DNA from: Planctomycetota bacterium
GTDB taxonomy: Bacteria > Planctomycetota > UBA1135 > GCA-002686595
Assembly (NCBI GenBank): GCA_016795205.1
Contig: JAEUHZ010000028.1
Location: forward strand, 186,001 to 250,000
DNA: 64,000 nt
Direction: 5' to 3'
Position 1 is the first letter of the stretch. Each line of letters begins with the position of its first letter. The translations under genes were made by a program, and so were the position numbers. A model generated the notes under the pieces. That model was not told the DNA's origin. It saw only the letters and a list, made by a program, of their open reading frames with translations, and searched no databases. Positions 54,990-64,000 of this stretch are shown in pieces.

Positions 54990-55432
54990 ACTGCAAGGCA
55001 ACGGTGTTGACGGCACTCTGAAAAGGGACCCCGCGGACGCCTGAAAAGGGAACCTCTCCAACCCCGATCGAGGCCCCCGTGCGGATGCCCACGACCGAGC
55101 CGGAAGGCGTGTCCTGCGGCCTGAGTAGGAGGGCTCTGGAGGTGATCCGCGTGTCGCAGTGGGTAGGGATCCGCCACATGCTCGAAGTCGCCGCGGGGGC
55201 CCCTTCGCGGGCGGTCGGCTCCCGGACGGTTGGTCGGTGCGGACGGTCGTTTCCAGACTTCCCAGTCCCCACCTCGGGCAGCCCCCGGTCCCTCCCCCCG
55301 GATCGTCGAGTTCCTCCGGATCGCCCTGGCACCTCTAGACCGGCCCTACCCAGCTCGATAACTTAAGGATCAGGCTAGATCCTTGAATTGCGGCCAGCCC
55401 AGCGAAGGAATCTTGAACAAGGGGTGCCCGGC
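54990..55432. other. Leader region of the accessory operon
   Basis: No gene seen. The last 80 bases are less GC-rich than the surroundings and contain the inverted repeat at 55365-55384, so the promoter for the Fic gene is probably here. Confidence 0.4.
55365..55384 (+). promoter_or_regulatory. Inverted repeat upstream of Fic gene
   Basis: AAGGATC, six bases, then GATCCTT forms a perfect 7-bp inverted repeat 48 bases before the Fic ATG. A possible operator or short hairpin; TTGAAT at its right end could be a -35 box, but no good -10 box follows. Confidence 0.4.
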
Positions 55433-56611
55433 ATGAAGCGGGGCCCCTCCGGCACCGTTCTCTCCGCCCCGCCGGTCGGGGGCGAGATGGTCCGTGCCTT
55501 CGTACCCAAGCCACTGCCCCCAACGCCGAGCCTGGTGATCGACGCTGTCCTCCGCGAGGAGATCGACCAGGCACTGCTCGCGCTCGGCCGCCTCGACAGC
55601 GTGTCGAGCCTGCTGCCGGACACCGCACTCTTCCTCTACACGTTCGTGCGCAAGGAGGCCGTGCTCTCCTCGCAGATCGAAGGCACGCAGTCGTCGCTCT
55701 CCGACCTCCTGCTCTTCGAGATCGAGGAAGCCCCCGGCGTCCCCCTCGACGACACGCGCGAGGTCTCCAACTACGTGCGCGCGCTGGAGTACGGCGTGAA
55801 GCGCATGCGCGACAACTTCCCGCTCTCCAACCGCCTCCTGCGCGAAGTGCACGGCGAGCTGCTGTCGCAGGGACGCGGGAGCGAGAAGCGCCCCGGCGAG
55901 TTCCGCACCTCGCAGAACTGGATCGGCGGCGCGCGCCCCGGCGTGGCGACGTTCGTCCCGCCGCCGCCCGACAAGGTGCAGGACTGCATGGGCGCGCTGG
56001 AGAAGTTCCTGCACGACAAGTCCGAGCACACGTCGACGCTCCTCAAGGCCGCGCTTGCCCACGTCCAGTTCGAGACGATCCACCCGTTCCTGGACGGCAA
56101 CGGTCGTCTCGGCCGCCTGCTGATCACGCTGCTGCTCGTGTCGGACGGCGTCCTGCAGGAGCCGCTCCTGTACCTGAGCCTGTACTTCAAGTCGAACCGC
56201 CAGACCTACTACGACCTGCTCCAGCGCGTGCGCACCGACGGCGACTGGGAAGCGTGGATCTCGTTCTTCATGCGCGGCGTCAAGGAGACGGCGGAGGGAG
56301 CCGTGACCACCGCGCAGCGACTCGCGAAGCTCTTCAAGGAGGACCGCGAGCGGATCGAGAAGCTCGGTAGGGTCGCGGGCTCTGCGCTGCGCGTGCACTA
56401 CGCGCTCCAGCAGCATCCGATCCAGACGATCAACACGGCTACGGAACGCAGCGGTCTGACCGTGCCGACCGTCACCGCCGTGATGAAGCTCCTCGAAACG
56501 GAAGGCATCGTCCGCGAGCTGACCGGCAAGCAACGAGGTCGGGTCTTCGGATACGACCGTTATCTCCAGATCCTCAACGAAGGCACCACGACGCCGCCCG
56601 ATCGCCCCTGA
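55433..56611 (+). CDS. Fic family protein (class II)
   Basis: 392 residues. Fic enzymes transfer AMP or another nucleotide moiety to target hydroxyls. The active-site loop HPFLDGNGRLGR at 217-228 is a perfect HxFxDGNGRxxR. An inhibitory-helix motif (S/T)xxxE(G/N) is present as SSQIEG with Ser79, Glu83 and Gly84 ahead of the Fic core, which makes it class II (self-inhibited). The C-terminal part has a winged-helix-like segment (SGLTVPTVTAVMKLLETEGIVREL). ATG 55433 is preferred to the TTG at 55388. It precedes the DISARM-like genes by 59 bases and may be cotranscribed; whether it belongs to the defence system is unknown. Confidence 0.92.
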   Translation: MKRGPSGTVLSAPPVGGEMVRAFVPKPLPPTPSLVIDAVLREEIDQALLALGRLDSVSSLLPDTALFLYTFVRKEAVLSSQIEGTQSSLSDLLLFEIEEAPGVPLDDTREVSNYVRALEYGVKRMRDNFPLSNRLLREVHGELLSQGRGSEKRPGEFRTSQNWIGGARPGVATFVPPPPDKVQDCMGALEKFLHDKSEHTSTLLKAALAHVQFETIHPFLDGNGRLGRLLITLLLVSDGVLQEPLLYLSLYFKSNRQTYYDLLQRVRTDGDWEAWISFFMRGVKETAEGAVTTAQRLAKLFKEDRERIEKLGRVAGSALRVHYALQQHPIQTINTATERSGLTVPTVTAVMKLLETEGIVRELTGKQRGRVFGYDRYLQILNEGTTTPPDRP

Positions 56612-56670
56612 TCCGCACCCCACAGCACGCACTCCCGCGTGTTCAACACAAGATCGCATGCCCGCTCGCC

Positions 56671-59600
56671 ATGCCCGCCATCTCAGCTCCCCCCAACCCT
56701 GGTGACATCGTCCGCATCCGCCAGCGGCGCTACCTCGTCGAGGACGTCGTGCCGCCGCCGATGCCGCACGACGCGAGCCTCGTACGCATGGCGTGCGTCG
56801 ATGACGACGCTCAGGGCCAAGGACTCGAAGTGCTGTGGGAGCGCGAGGTCGATGCCGAGGTTCTGACCGCCGAGGCCTGGCAGGACCTCGCGACCAAGGG
56901 CTTCGACCAGCCCCGGATCTTCTCCGCCTACCTGCACACGCTGCGCTGGAACTGCGTCACCGCCACCAACCCGCGCCTGTTTCAGTCGCCATTCCGCGCG
57001 GGCATCCAGATCCACGCCTACCAGCTCGAACCGCTGCGCAAGGCTCTGCTCCTGCCGCGCGTGAACCTCTTCATCGCGGACGACGTCGGCCTCGGCAAGA
57101 CGATCGAGGCCGGGCTCATCGCGCGCGAGCTCCTGCTGCGCCGCAAGGTCAAGGACATCGTCGTCGTCTGCCCGCCGTCCGTGCTCTTCCAGTGGAAGGA
57201 CGAGTTGGAGTCTCGCTTCGGCCTCACGTTCGAGATCCTCGACAAGGCCTACATCGCGCGCGTTCGGCAGGAACGCGGCTTCGCAGTCAACCCGTGGACG
57301 ACGCACACCCGCTTCCTCGTCTCCGAGCGCCTGCTTATCGACGAGCAGTACGCTGGACCGCTTCGTGACTGGCTCGACGAGAACAAGGAACACTCTCACC
57401 GCCCCGGTTCGTTGCTCATCCTCGACGAAGCGCACCACGCAGCGCCGTCGAGCAGTGCGCGCTACGCAATCGACTCGAAGATCACGCGCGTGATCCGCGA
57501 GCTCGCCCCGAGGTTCGAGCATCGCTTGTTCCTGTCGGCCACGCCCCACAACGGGCACTCGAACAGCTTCTCGGCGCTTCTGGAGATCCTCGACCCGCAA
57601 CGCTTCTGCCGCGGCGTTCCGGTAAAGGGCAAGAAGCTCCTGGAAGACGTCATGGTGCGACGCCTGAAGGAAGACCTGCGCGAAGTGGACGGCGGTTTTC
57701 CGAAGCGCGAGGTCGAGCAAGTCACGATCGACGGCCTACCCGCGGACGCTCCCGAGCTCGTGCTCTCGCAGTTGCTCGATGAATACCGCGAAGCGCGCGC
57801 GCACCGGCTCCAGGGAGAATCGAAGCGCGTTCAGGCTTCGTCCGGCCTGCTCGTCTCGGGCCTGCAACAGCGGCTGCTCTCCTCGATCGAGGCGTTCGCG
57901 AGAACGCTTCGCGTGCACCGCAAGACCGTCGACCGCCTGCGGGAAGAGGCACGAGTCGGCGGTGCTGCCAAGACCACTGCCCCGGGACAGCTTGATCTCC
58001 TCGGTGACGGTGTTGCTTCGGACGACGATCGCTCCGAGCTCTCAGAGGAAGACCTCCAGGCAGAGGAGGACGCTCAGTTCGAGTCCGCCACACGCGCTGC
58101 CTCGGGGTCATTCACTGCGGGAGCGGCCGACTCCTCCTTCGCACGCGAGCAGCAACTCCTCACGCGAATGACCGAAGTCGCGGAAGCCGCCCGCCATGCT
58201 CCGGACGCGCGAGTTCGCAAGTTGATCGAGTGGATCCGAGCGAACATGTGCTCGGACCTCCCCGGCGCAGGGAAAGCCGCCGACCCCAAGAAGCCCGCGC
58301 GCTGGAACCGGCGCCGCCTCCTCATCTTCACCGAGTACGAGGACACGAAGCGCTACCTGCGCAGCCAACTCGACGCGGCGATTGCCGGTTCCGATCTCGC
58401 CGAGCAACGCATCGAAGTCTTCCACGGTGCGACTCCGCCCGCGAAGCGCGAAGACATCAAGCGCGCGTTCAACGCCGACCCGGACAAGCACCCCGTCCGC
58501 ATCCTGATCGCAACGGACGCCGCGCGAGAAGGCCTCAACCTTCAGAGCCACTGCGCGGACCTGTTCCACTTCGACGTCCCGTGGAACCCGAGCCGCATGG
58601 AGCAGCGCAACGGTCGCATCGACCGCAAGCTCCAGCCCGCGCCCGTCGTGTACTGCCGCTACTTCTACTACGCGCAACGCAAGGAGGACCGCGTCCTCCA
58701 GGTCCTCGTGCGCAAGACGAAGACGATCAAGGAGGAGCTCGGCAGCCTCTCCGCGGTGCTCGACGATGGTCTGTCGAAGATCATGCGCCGCGGTATCCGG
58801 CACTCCGACGTCGACAAGCAAGTCGCCGACATCGAGCACGAATCGCTCGACGCCGAGCTCAAGGCCACGACAGACGACGAGCTCGAAGAAGCGCGCGAGC
58901 GTCAGACCGAACTCAAGAACCAGATCGATCAACTACGCAACCGCCTGAACGAGTCGCGGAAGGCAATCGGCCTCGAAGAGGAGCACTTCCGCGACGCGAT
59001 CTCCTGCTCGCTGGAGCTCCTTGGCGCGCCCGAGCTCAAACCGAAGGTCGGGGAGAAGGGCGAGAGCCCGCGCTTCGACTTCCCCGCGCTCGACAAGCGT
59101 ACCGGTGCTGCCGCGGACTGGGCCGACACGCTCGACACGTTGCGCGCTCCGCGCAAGCGTGACCAGAAGCCTTGGGAGTGGCGCAAGGAGTCTCCGATCA
59201 GGCCGATCGTCTTCAAGGCCCCGGACTCGATGGACGACGAGGTTGTCCACCTCCACCTCGAACACCGCGTGACTCAGCGCCTGCTCGGCCGCTTCCTCGC
59301 GCAGGGCTTCGTGCATCGCGACCTCTCGCGCGCGTGCCTCGCGCAGACGCGCGATGCGATCCCCCGTGTGATCCTGCTCGGACGCCTCTGCCTCTACGGC
59401 CCTGGCGCAGCGCGCCTGCACGAGGAACTCGTGCCCGTGACTGCACGCTGGCTTGACCCGGCGCAACGCGACCAACGTCACGAGAAGCTCCAACCGTTCG
59501 CCCGCGAAGCCGAGGCGAAGACCCTCGATCTGCTCGAAGACTCGCTCCGCCCGGACGCTGGTCGGACCATCGACCCGCAAGTCCAGGAGCGACTCCTTCG

Positions 59601-59973
59601 TGCAGCCGCGCGGGACGTGCAGGAACTCCTCGCGCACCTCGACGAGCGCGGCAAGCAGCTCGGCGAGATCGCCACCAAGCGCCTTCAAGAGCGCGGCGAG
59701 AAGGAGGCGAGCGACATGGCCTCGATCCTGGAGAACCAGCGCAAGCGCGTCTCGTCGACGGCAGACAAGTTCCGCGACGTGCAGATGACGCTGAACTTCG
59801 ACGAACAGGAGAAGCGGCAGCTCGAATCCAACAAGCGCCACTGGGACAAGCGGCTCCGCACGCTGGAGCAGGAGCTCACTTCCGAACCCGACCGCATCCG
59901 CGCGCTCTACCAGATCCGGGCACGCCGCATCGAACCGGTCGGTCTCGTCTACCTCTGGCCCATCTCGGGATGA
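56671..59973 (+). CDS. drmD: SNF2-family helicase, DrmD-like (class 1 DISARM)
   Basis: 1100 residues, as expected for DrmD. The N-terminus (PGDIVRIRQRRYLVEDVVP) is the small SH3-like start of this family. The helicase core has Walker A DVGLGKT at 138-144, DEAH at 252-255, LSATPHNGH (motif III), and WNPSRMEQRNGRIDR (motif VI) after IATDAAREGLNLQ. A long coiled-coil-rich C-terminus follows. DISARM restricts phage DNA using methylation marks; DrmD is the SNF2 component of class 1 systems. The adjacent DrmMI-type methyltransferase supports this over a general RapA-like role. Start ATG 56671, 59 bases after the Fic stop. Confidence 0.86.
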   Translation: MPAISAPPNPGDIVRIRQRRYLVEDVVPPPMPHDASLVRMACVDDDAQGQGLEVLWEREVDAEVLTAEAWQDLATKGFDQPRIFSAYLHTLRWNCVTATNPRLFQSPFRAGIQIHAYQLEPLRKALLLPRVNLFIADDVGLGKTIEAGLIARELLLRRKVKDIVVVCPPSVLFQWKDELESRFGLTFEILDKAYIARVRQERGFAVNPWTTHTRFLVSERLLIDEQYAGPLRDWLDENKEHSHRPGSLLILDEAHHAAPSSSARYAIDSKITRVIRELAPRFEHRLFLSATPHNGHSNSFSALLEILDPQRFCRGVPVKGKKLLEDVMVRRLKEDLREVDGGFPKREVEQVTIDGLPADAPELVLSQLLDEYREARAHRLQGESKRVQASSGLLVSGLQQRLLSSIEAFARTLRVHRKTVDRLREEARVGGAAKTTAPGQLDLLGDGVASDDDRSELSEEDLQAEEDAQFESATRAASGSFTAGAADSSFAREQQLLTRMTEVAEAARHAPDARVRKLIEWIRANMCSDLPGAGKAADPKKPARWNRRRLLIFTEYEDTKRYLRSQLDAAIAGSDLAEQRIEVFHGATPPAKREDIKRAFNADPDKHPVRILIATDAAREGLNLQSHCADLFHFDVPWNPSRMEQRNGRIDRKLQPAPVVYCRYFYYAQRKEDRVLQVLVRKTKTIKEELGSLSAVLDDGLSKIMRRGIRHSDVDKQVADIEHESLDAELKATTDDELEEARERQTELKNQIDQLRNRLNESRKAIGLEEEHFRDAISCSLELLGAPELKPKVGEKGESPRFDFPALDKRTGAAADWADTLDTLRAPRKRDQKPWEWRKESPIRPIVFKAPDSMDDEVVHLHLEHRVTQRLLGRFLAQGFVHRDLSRACLAQTRDAIPRVILLGRLCLYGPGAARLHEELVPVTARWLDPAQRDQRHEKLQPFAREAEAKTLDLLEDSLRPDAGRTIDPQVQERLLRAAARDVQELLAHLDERGKQLGEIATKRLQERGEKEASDMASILENQRKRVSSTADKFRDVQMTLNFDEQEKRQLESNKRHWDKRLRTLEQELTSEPDRIRALYQIRARRIEPVGLVYLWPISG

Positions 59974-59977
59974 GCGC

Positions 59978-62900
59978 ATGACGATCAAGGACCCCGAGCT
60001 GCGCGCGCATCAGGAGTGGTTGGGCTACGTCCAGCCGGTCGGCCTCGTCGTCTCGGCGCACGCGCTCCATCGAGCCCAGGCCTTCGTGGCCAAGGGCATC
60101 CTGCCCGAGCACGCGCGCTTCCTCTCACTCGTGAAGGAAGTGCCGGTCGAAGGCAAGGACGAGCCCCTCCGTGCGATCACGGATCTCGACGCACTGGTGA
60201 CGACCGTCTTCGGCTGGGAGAGTCGCGACCTGGTGGGTGCGCTGGGCGGCGAACCGATTCCTGACGACCTCAAGGTGCCGCTCAACGAGTACGGCGAAAC
60301 GCTGTCACCAACCTACGCCGTCGCTGATCCCGAGCCTCAAGGGGAGGGCACCGCGCGCTGGCAGATGCTCATCCAAAAGATGGAGCTCGCGAAGCCGCTC
60401 GATGAGCCGCTGACGAAGGACGACCTGCGCTGGCAGGCGAGCCCCCAGGCACGCCTTGAGCGTCTGCTTCGTGAGACCGGCGTTTCCGCAGGCCTGCTGA
60501 CGAACGGCATCGAGTTCCGGCTGGTCTATGCGCCGCGGGGCGAGAGCTCCGGCCACGCGACCTTCCGCGTGGACCAGATGTGCGAGATCGCCGGGCGGCC
60601 GATCTTCGCCGCGCTGCAGATGCTGCTCGGCGCGGAGCGACTCTTCACGCTCCCGCGCAAGCAGCGCCTTCCGTACATCCTCAGCGAGAGCCGCAAGTAC
60701 CAGAACGTGGTGTCCACGGCGCTCGCGGAGCAAGTGCTCCATGCGCTGTACGAGATGCTCCGCGGCTTCCAGCGCGCCAACGACGAGAGCAAGGGCGAGC
60801 TCCTGCGCGATGTTCTCCGCGAGGATCCGAACCACGTCTACAACGGACTGCTCACCGTCCTGCTGCGCTTGATCTTCGTGCTGTACGCGGAGGAGCGCGG
60901 ACTGCTTTCGTCGGACCCGGTGTACGTAAACCACTACTCGGTTCTCGGTCTGTTCGAACGCCTGCGCGCGGACAGCGACCGTAACCAGGACACGATGGAC
61001 CACCGGTACGGGGCGTGGGCGCAGCTGCTCACGCTCTTCCGGCTGATTCACGACGGCGGTAGCCACGGTTCACTCCGGCTGCCTCCGCGCCACGGGCACC
61101 TGTTCAACCCTGATCGCTTCAACTTCCTCGAAGGTCGGCTGTGGCGCATCGGTCGCGTTATGGGCGACCGCATCGAGTCGCCCGCCATCTCGGACGGTGT
61201 CATTCATCGCGTGCTCTCGAAGCTCTTGTTGCTCGATGGCGAGCGCATCTCTTATCGGAGCCTCGACGTCGAGCAGATCGGCTCGGTATACGAGGTGATG
61301 ATGGGCTTCACGCTCGACATCGCGAGTGGAATCTGCATCGCGATCAAGCCGAAGAAGCCTCTGGGCGCACCGACTATCGTCAACCTCGACGAGCTAGTCG
61401 CCATCGCCCCCAAGGAGCGGGCGAAGTGGCTGCGTGAGCGGACCGACCAAGAGTTCACGGGAGAGGCGCTTGCGGCGCTGGCCAAGGCATCAACAGTCGA
61501 TGATCTGGCTGTATCGCTGGCTAAGCGCATTGCGCGCGAGGCATCACCCGCGCCCTTGCCAAAGGGCTCGATAATCCTCCAGTCGAGCGAATCGCGTCGT
61601 CGGTCAGGATCAAACTACACACCGCGTTCGCTGACCGAGCCGATCGTCCGCAAGACGTTGGAGCCAATCCTGCGCGACTTTGGTGGGGCATCGAGGCCAG
61701 ATCAAATCCTCGCGCTCAAGGTGTGCGATCCGGCAATGGGCTCGGGCGCGTTCCTAGTCGAGACGTGCCGCCAACTTGGTGATGAGCTCGTGAAGTCATG
61801 GCACATGCACGCACAGCTCCCGCGCATCCCCCCCGACGAGGATGAGGTACTTCATGCACGCCGACTCGTCGCTCAACGCTGTCTCTACGGAGTCGACAAG
61901 AACCCAATCGCCGCAGACCTCGCGAAGCTGTCACTGTGGCTTGCAACGCTGGCGAAGGATCACCCGTTCACGTTCCTAGATCACGCTTTGCGTTGTGGTG
62001 ATTCACTAGTCGGATTGAACCGCGAGCAGATCGAGGGTTTCCATTGGAAGCCGAGCAAACAGCTCGAACTCGTGCGCTCCACGATCGCCGTTCGTCTTGC
62101 CGAGGCCGTGGAATTGCGCGCCCAGATCCAAGCGGGATGCGACGACCTCGGTTACGACGAGCGCCGCATCCTCCTCATGGAAGCTGATGAGGCGCTTGAC
62201 GACGTCCGTCTTGTCGGCAACCTCGTCATCTGTGCTTTGTGTGATTCTGAGACCCCACCGGAGCGAGAAGCGGACCGGGTCCAGCTTGCGGCGGGCGTCG
62301 ACGGTTATCTGGCGGCTGGAACAGGTTTCAACGAGCTGCGTTCACGTGTCGAAGCGCTTGGTGAGGGCGAGCAGGGACTTCGGCCATTTCACTGGGATAT
62401 CGAGTACCCGGAAGTGTTTGAACATCCGCGCTGTGGATTCGACGTTATCGTCGGAAACCCACCATACGCTGGCAATCGAACCCTGACTGAGGCGGCTGGC
62501 ACTGCCTACTCGAAGGCTCTTCGGGTGCTGTATGAGGGTGCTGCCGGACGCACAGATCTAGTGGCCTTCTTTGTCCGTCAAGCCTACAGGCTATCGCGCA
62601 AATCGGGAGCAGTCGGTTTTCTAGCCACGAATACGGTGGCACAAGGTGATACACGTCGGTCTGGGCTTGCATATGTGTGTGGCGAAGGTGCACGAATATA
62701 CGCGGCTCAGCGTCGAGCAGACTGGACGGGAACGGCTGCGGTTGTTCCCTCAATTGTCTGGTTCGACCACGGCGTACATGCAGGCGCCGCTATCCTCGAT
62801 GGTCGAGAAGTGGAAGCCATCTGCCCCTACTTGGTGCCCGGGGTGGTAATTGAGCCTAGGGTTCTTCGCGCAAATACGGGGTACGCATTCTTGGGGTGCA

Positions 62901-63889
62901 AGCCGGGGCACCGTGGATTCGTTGTCGACGCCGCGGAAGCGAAGGCTTTGGCGGACACAATCGAACCTGGGTCACTACTCGAGTACGTGGGCGGGGTTGA
63001 GCTCTATGACGCGCCAGACCTCAAGTCGCCGCGACGCGTGTTTGCTCTAGGGTTAATGGAGGAGGCCGAGCTCCCTCGATATCCGAAGGCTTCCGCAGCG
63101 TTGCGATTGCGGCTCGGAGGTGGCGATGGCAAGCACTGGTGGCGCTTCGCGCATGCAGCCAAGTCAATGCTCCAGCGGTCAAAGGGTCTGGACCGTGTCT
63201 TGGTCAAGGCCGAAGTGAGCAGCACGTACGCTCTCGCGTTCAAGCCTACCGCACACAGCGTGTTTTCGAACAAGGCTATCGTAATCTGCTTGGACGATTG
63301 GGCATCGTTTGCGGTGTTGCAAAGCCGTGTACACGAAGAATGGGCGCGACTTACCTCGGGCACAATGAAGGACGATCTTAGCTATGTGCCGGGTGATAGC
63401 TTTGACACGTTTCCCTTCCCTGTGGACTGGAGACAACAGGCCGACATTGTCGCAGCGGGAGAGCGCTACGCCCAGTGGCGTGAGAAGGTTATGCTAGAAC
63501 GCAACGAGGGCTTGACTGCACTCTACAGCCGATTCCACGATCCGAACGAGCAAAGCTCTGCGATTGCCAAGCTACGGGTATTGCATGGTGCAATGGATCG
63601 GGCAGTACTGTGTGCCTACGGTCCATCGTTGAGGGACATTCCTACGGTGTGCCAGTACATACCGGACTACGTCGAGGAAGACGACGAAGGACATGATGTC
63701 CAGAAGTCAATCCGTCTTCGCTGGCCTGATGTCGTTCGCGACGAGGTGCTGGCTCGACTCCTCACCCTAAATTCTGAACGTGAGCAACAGGAGCGCATGC
63801 TTGCGGCTCAGGCCGAGCCCCCGGCCTATCCGCGGCGGCCTCCGCGAAAGAAGGGCGCAGGACCCTCCGCCTCCCTCTACCCGGACTGA
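59978..63889 (+). CDS. drmMI: N6-adenine DNA methyltransferase, DrmMI-like (class 1 DISARM)
   Basis: 1303 residues, the usual length for DrmMI. SAM motif I is DPAMGSGAF at 584-592 and the catalytic NPPY lies at 827-830, within a gamma-class N6-adenine methyltransferase. The N-terminal 450 residues are a helical region unlike short methyltransferases. ATG 59978 is 4 bases after drmD, so the two are co-translated. From about 61.5 kb onward the DNA is less GC-rich and uses more A/T-ending codons than the first half. In DISARM the methylase marks host DNA so that the restriction module spares it. Confidence 0.87.
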   Translation: MTIKDPELRAHQEWLGYVQPVGLVVSAHALHRAQAFVAKGILPEHARFLSLVKEVPVEGKDEPLRAITDLDALVTTVFGWESRDLVGALGGEPIPDDLKVPLNEYGETLSPTYAVADPEPQGEGTARWQMLIQKMELAKPLDEPLTKDDLRWQASPQARLERLLRETGVSAGLLTNGIEFRLVYAPRGESSGHATFRVDQMCEIAGRPIFAALQMLLGAERLFTLPRKQRLPYILSESRKYQNVVSTALAEQVLHALYEMLRGFQRANDESKGELLRDVLREDPNHVYNGLLTVLLRLIFVLYAEERGLLSSDPVYVNHYSVLGLFERLRADSDRNQDTMDHRYGAWAQLLTLFRLIHDGGSHGSLRLPPRHGHLFNPDRFNFLEGRLWRIGRVMGDRIESPAISDGVIHRVLSKLLLLDGERISYRSLDVEQIGSVYEVMMGFTLDIASGICIAIKPKKPLGAPTIVNLDELVAIAPKERAKWLRERTDQEFTGEALAALAKASTVDDLAVSLAKRIAREASPAPLPKGSIILQSSESRRRSGSNYTPRSLTEPIVRKTLEPILRDFGGASRPDQILALKVCDPAMGSGAFLVETCRQLGDELVKSWHMHAQLPRIPPDEDEVLHARRLVAQRCLYGVDKNPIAADLAKLSLWLATLAKDHPFTFLDHALRCGDSLVGLNREQIEGFHWKPSKQLELVRSTIAVRLAEAVELRAQIQAGCDDLGYDERRILLMEADEALDDVRLVGNLVICALCDSETPPEREADRVQLAAGVDGYLAAGTGFNELRSRVEALGEGEQGLRPFHWDIEYPEVFEHPRCGFDVIVGNPPYAGNRTLTEAAGTAYSKALRVLYEGAAGRTDLVAFFVRQAYRLSRKSGAVGFLATNTVAQGDTRRSGLAYVCGEGARIYAAQRRADWTGTAAVVPSIVWFDHGVHAGAAILDGREVEAICPYLVPGVVIEPRVLRANTGYAFLGCKPGHRGFVVDAAEAKALADTIEPGSLLEYVGGVELYDAPDLKSPRRVFALGLMEEAELPRYPKASAALRLRLGGGDGKHWWRFAHAAKSMLQRSKGLDRVLVKAEVSSTYALAFKPTAHSVFSNKAIVICLDDWASFAVLQSRVHEEWARLTSGTMKDDLSYVPGDSFDTFPFPVDWRQQADIVAAGERYAQWREKVMLERNEGLTALYSRFHDPNEQSSAIAKLRVLHGAMDRAVLCAYGPSLRDIPTVCQYIPDYVEEDDEGHDVQKSIRLRWPDVVRDEVLARLLTLNSEREQQERMLAAQAEPPAYPRRPPRKKGAGPSASLYPD

Positions 63890-63905
63890 TCATCTACGAG
63901 CTCGC

Positions 63906-64000
63906 ATGGACGCAGGAACACTCAGCATCGGCAAGATCTTCGGCCAGGACCGTCGGTACCTGGTCCCGCTGTTTCAGCGCCCCTACGTCTGGAACGAGGA
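63906..64000 (+). CDS. DUF262 protein, N-terminus (cut by window edge)
   Basis: Thirty-one complete codons read MDAGTLSIGKIFGQDRRYL then VPLFQRPYVWNEE, the conserved N-terminus of DUF262 (the GmrS-like/ParB-like nucleotide-binding domain of GmrSD type IV restriction enzymes). It starts 16 bases after drmMI and so belongs to the same operon. Full proteins usually add a DUF1524 HNH nuclease. It occupies the place where drmA is expected in class 1 DISARM; the remaining genes are beyond the edge. Confidence 0.78.
   Translation, partial: MDAGTLSIGKIFGQDRRYLVPLFQRPYVWNE

Overview
The window is high-GC DNA with genes packed tightly on both strands. It looks like a chromosomal segment of a planctomycete-type bacterium. 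The reasons are two Ser/Thr kinases with planctomycete-style N-terminal modules (one coupled to an ECF sigma factor), an ECF sigma factor fused to a membrane anchor, a large exported protein whose cysteine-rich C-terminal domain I associate with uncultured or recently cultured Planctomycetota, and a truncated CHAT protein. The taxonomy is inferred; there is no rRNA or ribosomal protein gene here to test it.

Layout. 1-5.4 kb: C-terminus of a CHAT protease-like protein, a small exported protein ended by a strong terminator, a phosphofructokinase, and an ECF sigma/carboxypeptidase-regulatory-domain fusion. 5.5-12 kb: a polytopic membrane protein coupled to a methyltransferase/APH-kinase fusion, converging on an operon for an exported protein, a cobalamin-type binding lipoprotein and a histidine-phosphatase/P-loop fusion. 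12-18 kb: Tat-exported flavin amine oxidase, octaheme cytochrome c, FadE-type acyl-CoA dehydrogenase. 18-22 kb: kinase-TPR protein and a small lipoprotein. 22-26.4 kb: operon of aconitase, a small membrane protein and a LOR/SDH (TIGR00300) enzyme. 26.6-35 kb: one operon with transketolase, fused transaldolase-glucose-6-phosphate isomerase, 6-phosphogluconate dehydrogenase, glucose-6-phosphate dehydrogenase and 6-phosphogluconolactonase, giving most of the pentose phosphate cycle from adjacent genes. 35-42.3 kb: ATP-grasp-like/DUF455 pair, DUF454 protein, GH63-type glucosidase, and a GAF sigma-54 activator. 42.3-54.3 kb: tRNA-Ala, the large exported protein, ECF sigma plus kinase-TPR operon, 2-oxoacid:ferredoxin oxidoreductase KorAB, RNase D, and a degraded copy of the exported-protein C-terminal domain.

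54.7-64 kb is accessory DNA. It begins at a degenerate tRNA-Gln-like 3' half and a possible integrase-tail remnant. It carries a class II Fic protein, then a SNF2 helicase and an N6-adenine methyltransferase that match DrmD and DrmMI of class 1 DISARM phage defence, then the first 31 codons of a DUF262 (GmrSD-like) protein cut by the window edge. The island is the best candidate for an unusual system: the DUF262 gene sits where drmA would be expected, and base composition falls partway through drmMI.

Central metabolism in this window (Pfk, pentose phosphate enzymes, aconitase, KorAB, FadE) fits a heterotroph oxidising sugars and fatty acids. Multiple 4-bp start/stop overlaps indicate translational coupling in several operons.
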